Assembly (NCBI GenBank): GCA_037043235.1
Contig: JAWRVZ010000244.1
Span: 434,001 to 498,000, forward strand
DNA: 64,000 nucleotides
From: Rhodeus uyekii
Taxonomy: Eukaryota; Chordata; Actinopteri; Cypriniformes; Acheilognathidae
Direction of reading: 5' to 3'
The notes beneath the pieces were generated by a model. That model was not told where the DNA came from, searched no databases, and worked only from the letters and a program-made list of their open reading frames with translations. Below are positions 63,526 through 64,000 of the stretch, in pieces. Within the stretch, counting starts at the first letter, position 1, and each line of letters opens with the position of its first letter. The position numbers were made by a program, and so were the translations under genes.

Positions 63526-64000
63526 GTATATAGTATATATATTTACTGTATCACACAGTTCCCAAATGCTTTGGCTGTGGATTAGTGAATTGGCTTAGCA
63601 TGGTAGAGAAAGCCTGTTAGTAGTCCCTCTCCGCCTCACTCTTTCTCTCTTAGGAATAATTGCACGTACTAAACTTTAAAAGCCTCACACACACACATAC
63701 ATATTTGATCTTAAACACACATAGTATTTGTTCCTGTGCTTTCGACAGAGGTCAGCCATACTTGTGCATCAAGAACAGACATAAATGATCAGATATTGTA
63801 TGCGTGTGCTTGTGTGGCAGCGAAGGGACCTTTTTTTAAATCTAAAACGCCTCTGGCTACTGATCAACCACAGCTTGTCTGCAATGTATTTCGGCTTTAC
63901 TGGTGTAAATTGGATTGTGCTCATCTGTGGTAATCTGAAAGCAGATGAGTGTGAGTAAGTGTATATGTGAAGAAGGGGGTGATGGAGAGAGAGCGAGGGA

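Overview
The window looks like nuclear DNA from a teleost fish, most likely a cyprinid (carp, goldfish, barb or zebrafish relatives). The reasons are AT-rich non-coding sequence, very long dinucleotide and tetranucleotide microsatellites, DIRS-type tyrosine-recombinase retrotransposons, solo LTRs, and several short dispersed repeats whose sequences I recognise from cyprinid genomes. I see nothing bacterial, no operon, no CRISPR array and no rRNA. Almost all open reading frames are chance frames or pieces of transposons.

Layout. Positions 1-7.3 kb are unannotated AT-rich DNA. 7.34-8.38 kb holds a gutted DIRS element that keeps an RNase H fragment, with a short dispersed repeat directly behind it. 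14.2-17.4 kb holds microsatellites, a solo LTR inserted into a pentanucleotide repeat, and a compound palindromic element. 19.2-20.36 kb is a solo LTR carrying a second, opposite-strand solo LTR; both have perfect 5-bp target duplications. 20.71-25.42 kb is the main object: a near full-length but frameshifted DIRS retrotransposon on the minus strand. It has inverted terminal repeats, an internal complementary region, gag, RT/RNase H and tyrosine recombinase remnants, and a tRNA-like insertion inside gag. 31.53-32.70 kb is a pogo/Tigger-type DNA transposon inserted in a (TA)n array. 32.9 and 42.3 kb carry two more solo LTRs of the 19.2-kb family. 60.16 kb holds a THAP-domain fragment.

The only candidate host-gene feature is a CpG-bearing stretch at 46.28-46.55 kb on the plus strand. 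It ends in an ATG followed two bases later by a consensus splice donor, which suggests a promoter and first exon with a very long first intron. I cannot name the gene, and no further exon was recognised in the remaining 17 kb.

The transposons do not form a working system together. They are independent insertions, and their nesting gives relative ages: the nested LTR is younger than the LTR it interrupts, the tRNA-like insertion is younger than the DIRS copy, and the Tigger and one LTR postdate the microsatellites they split.
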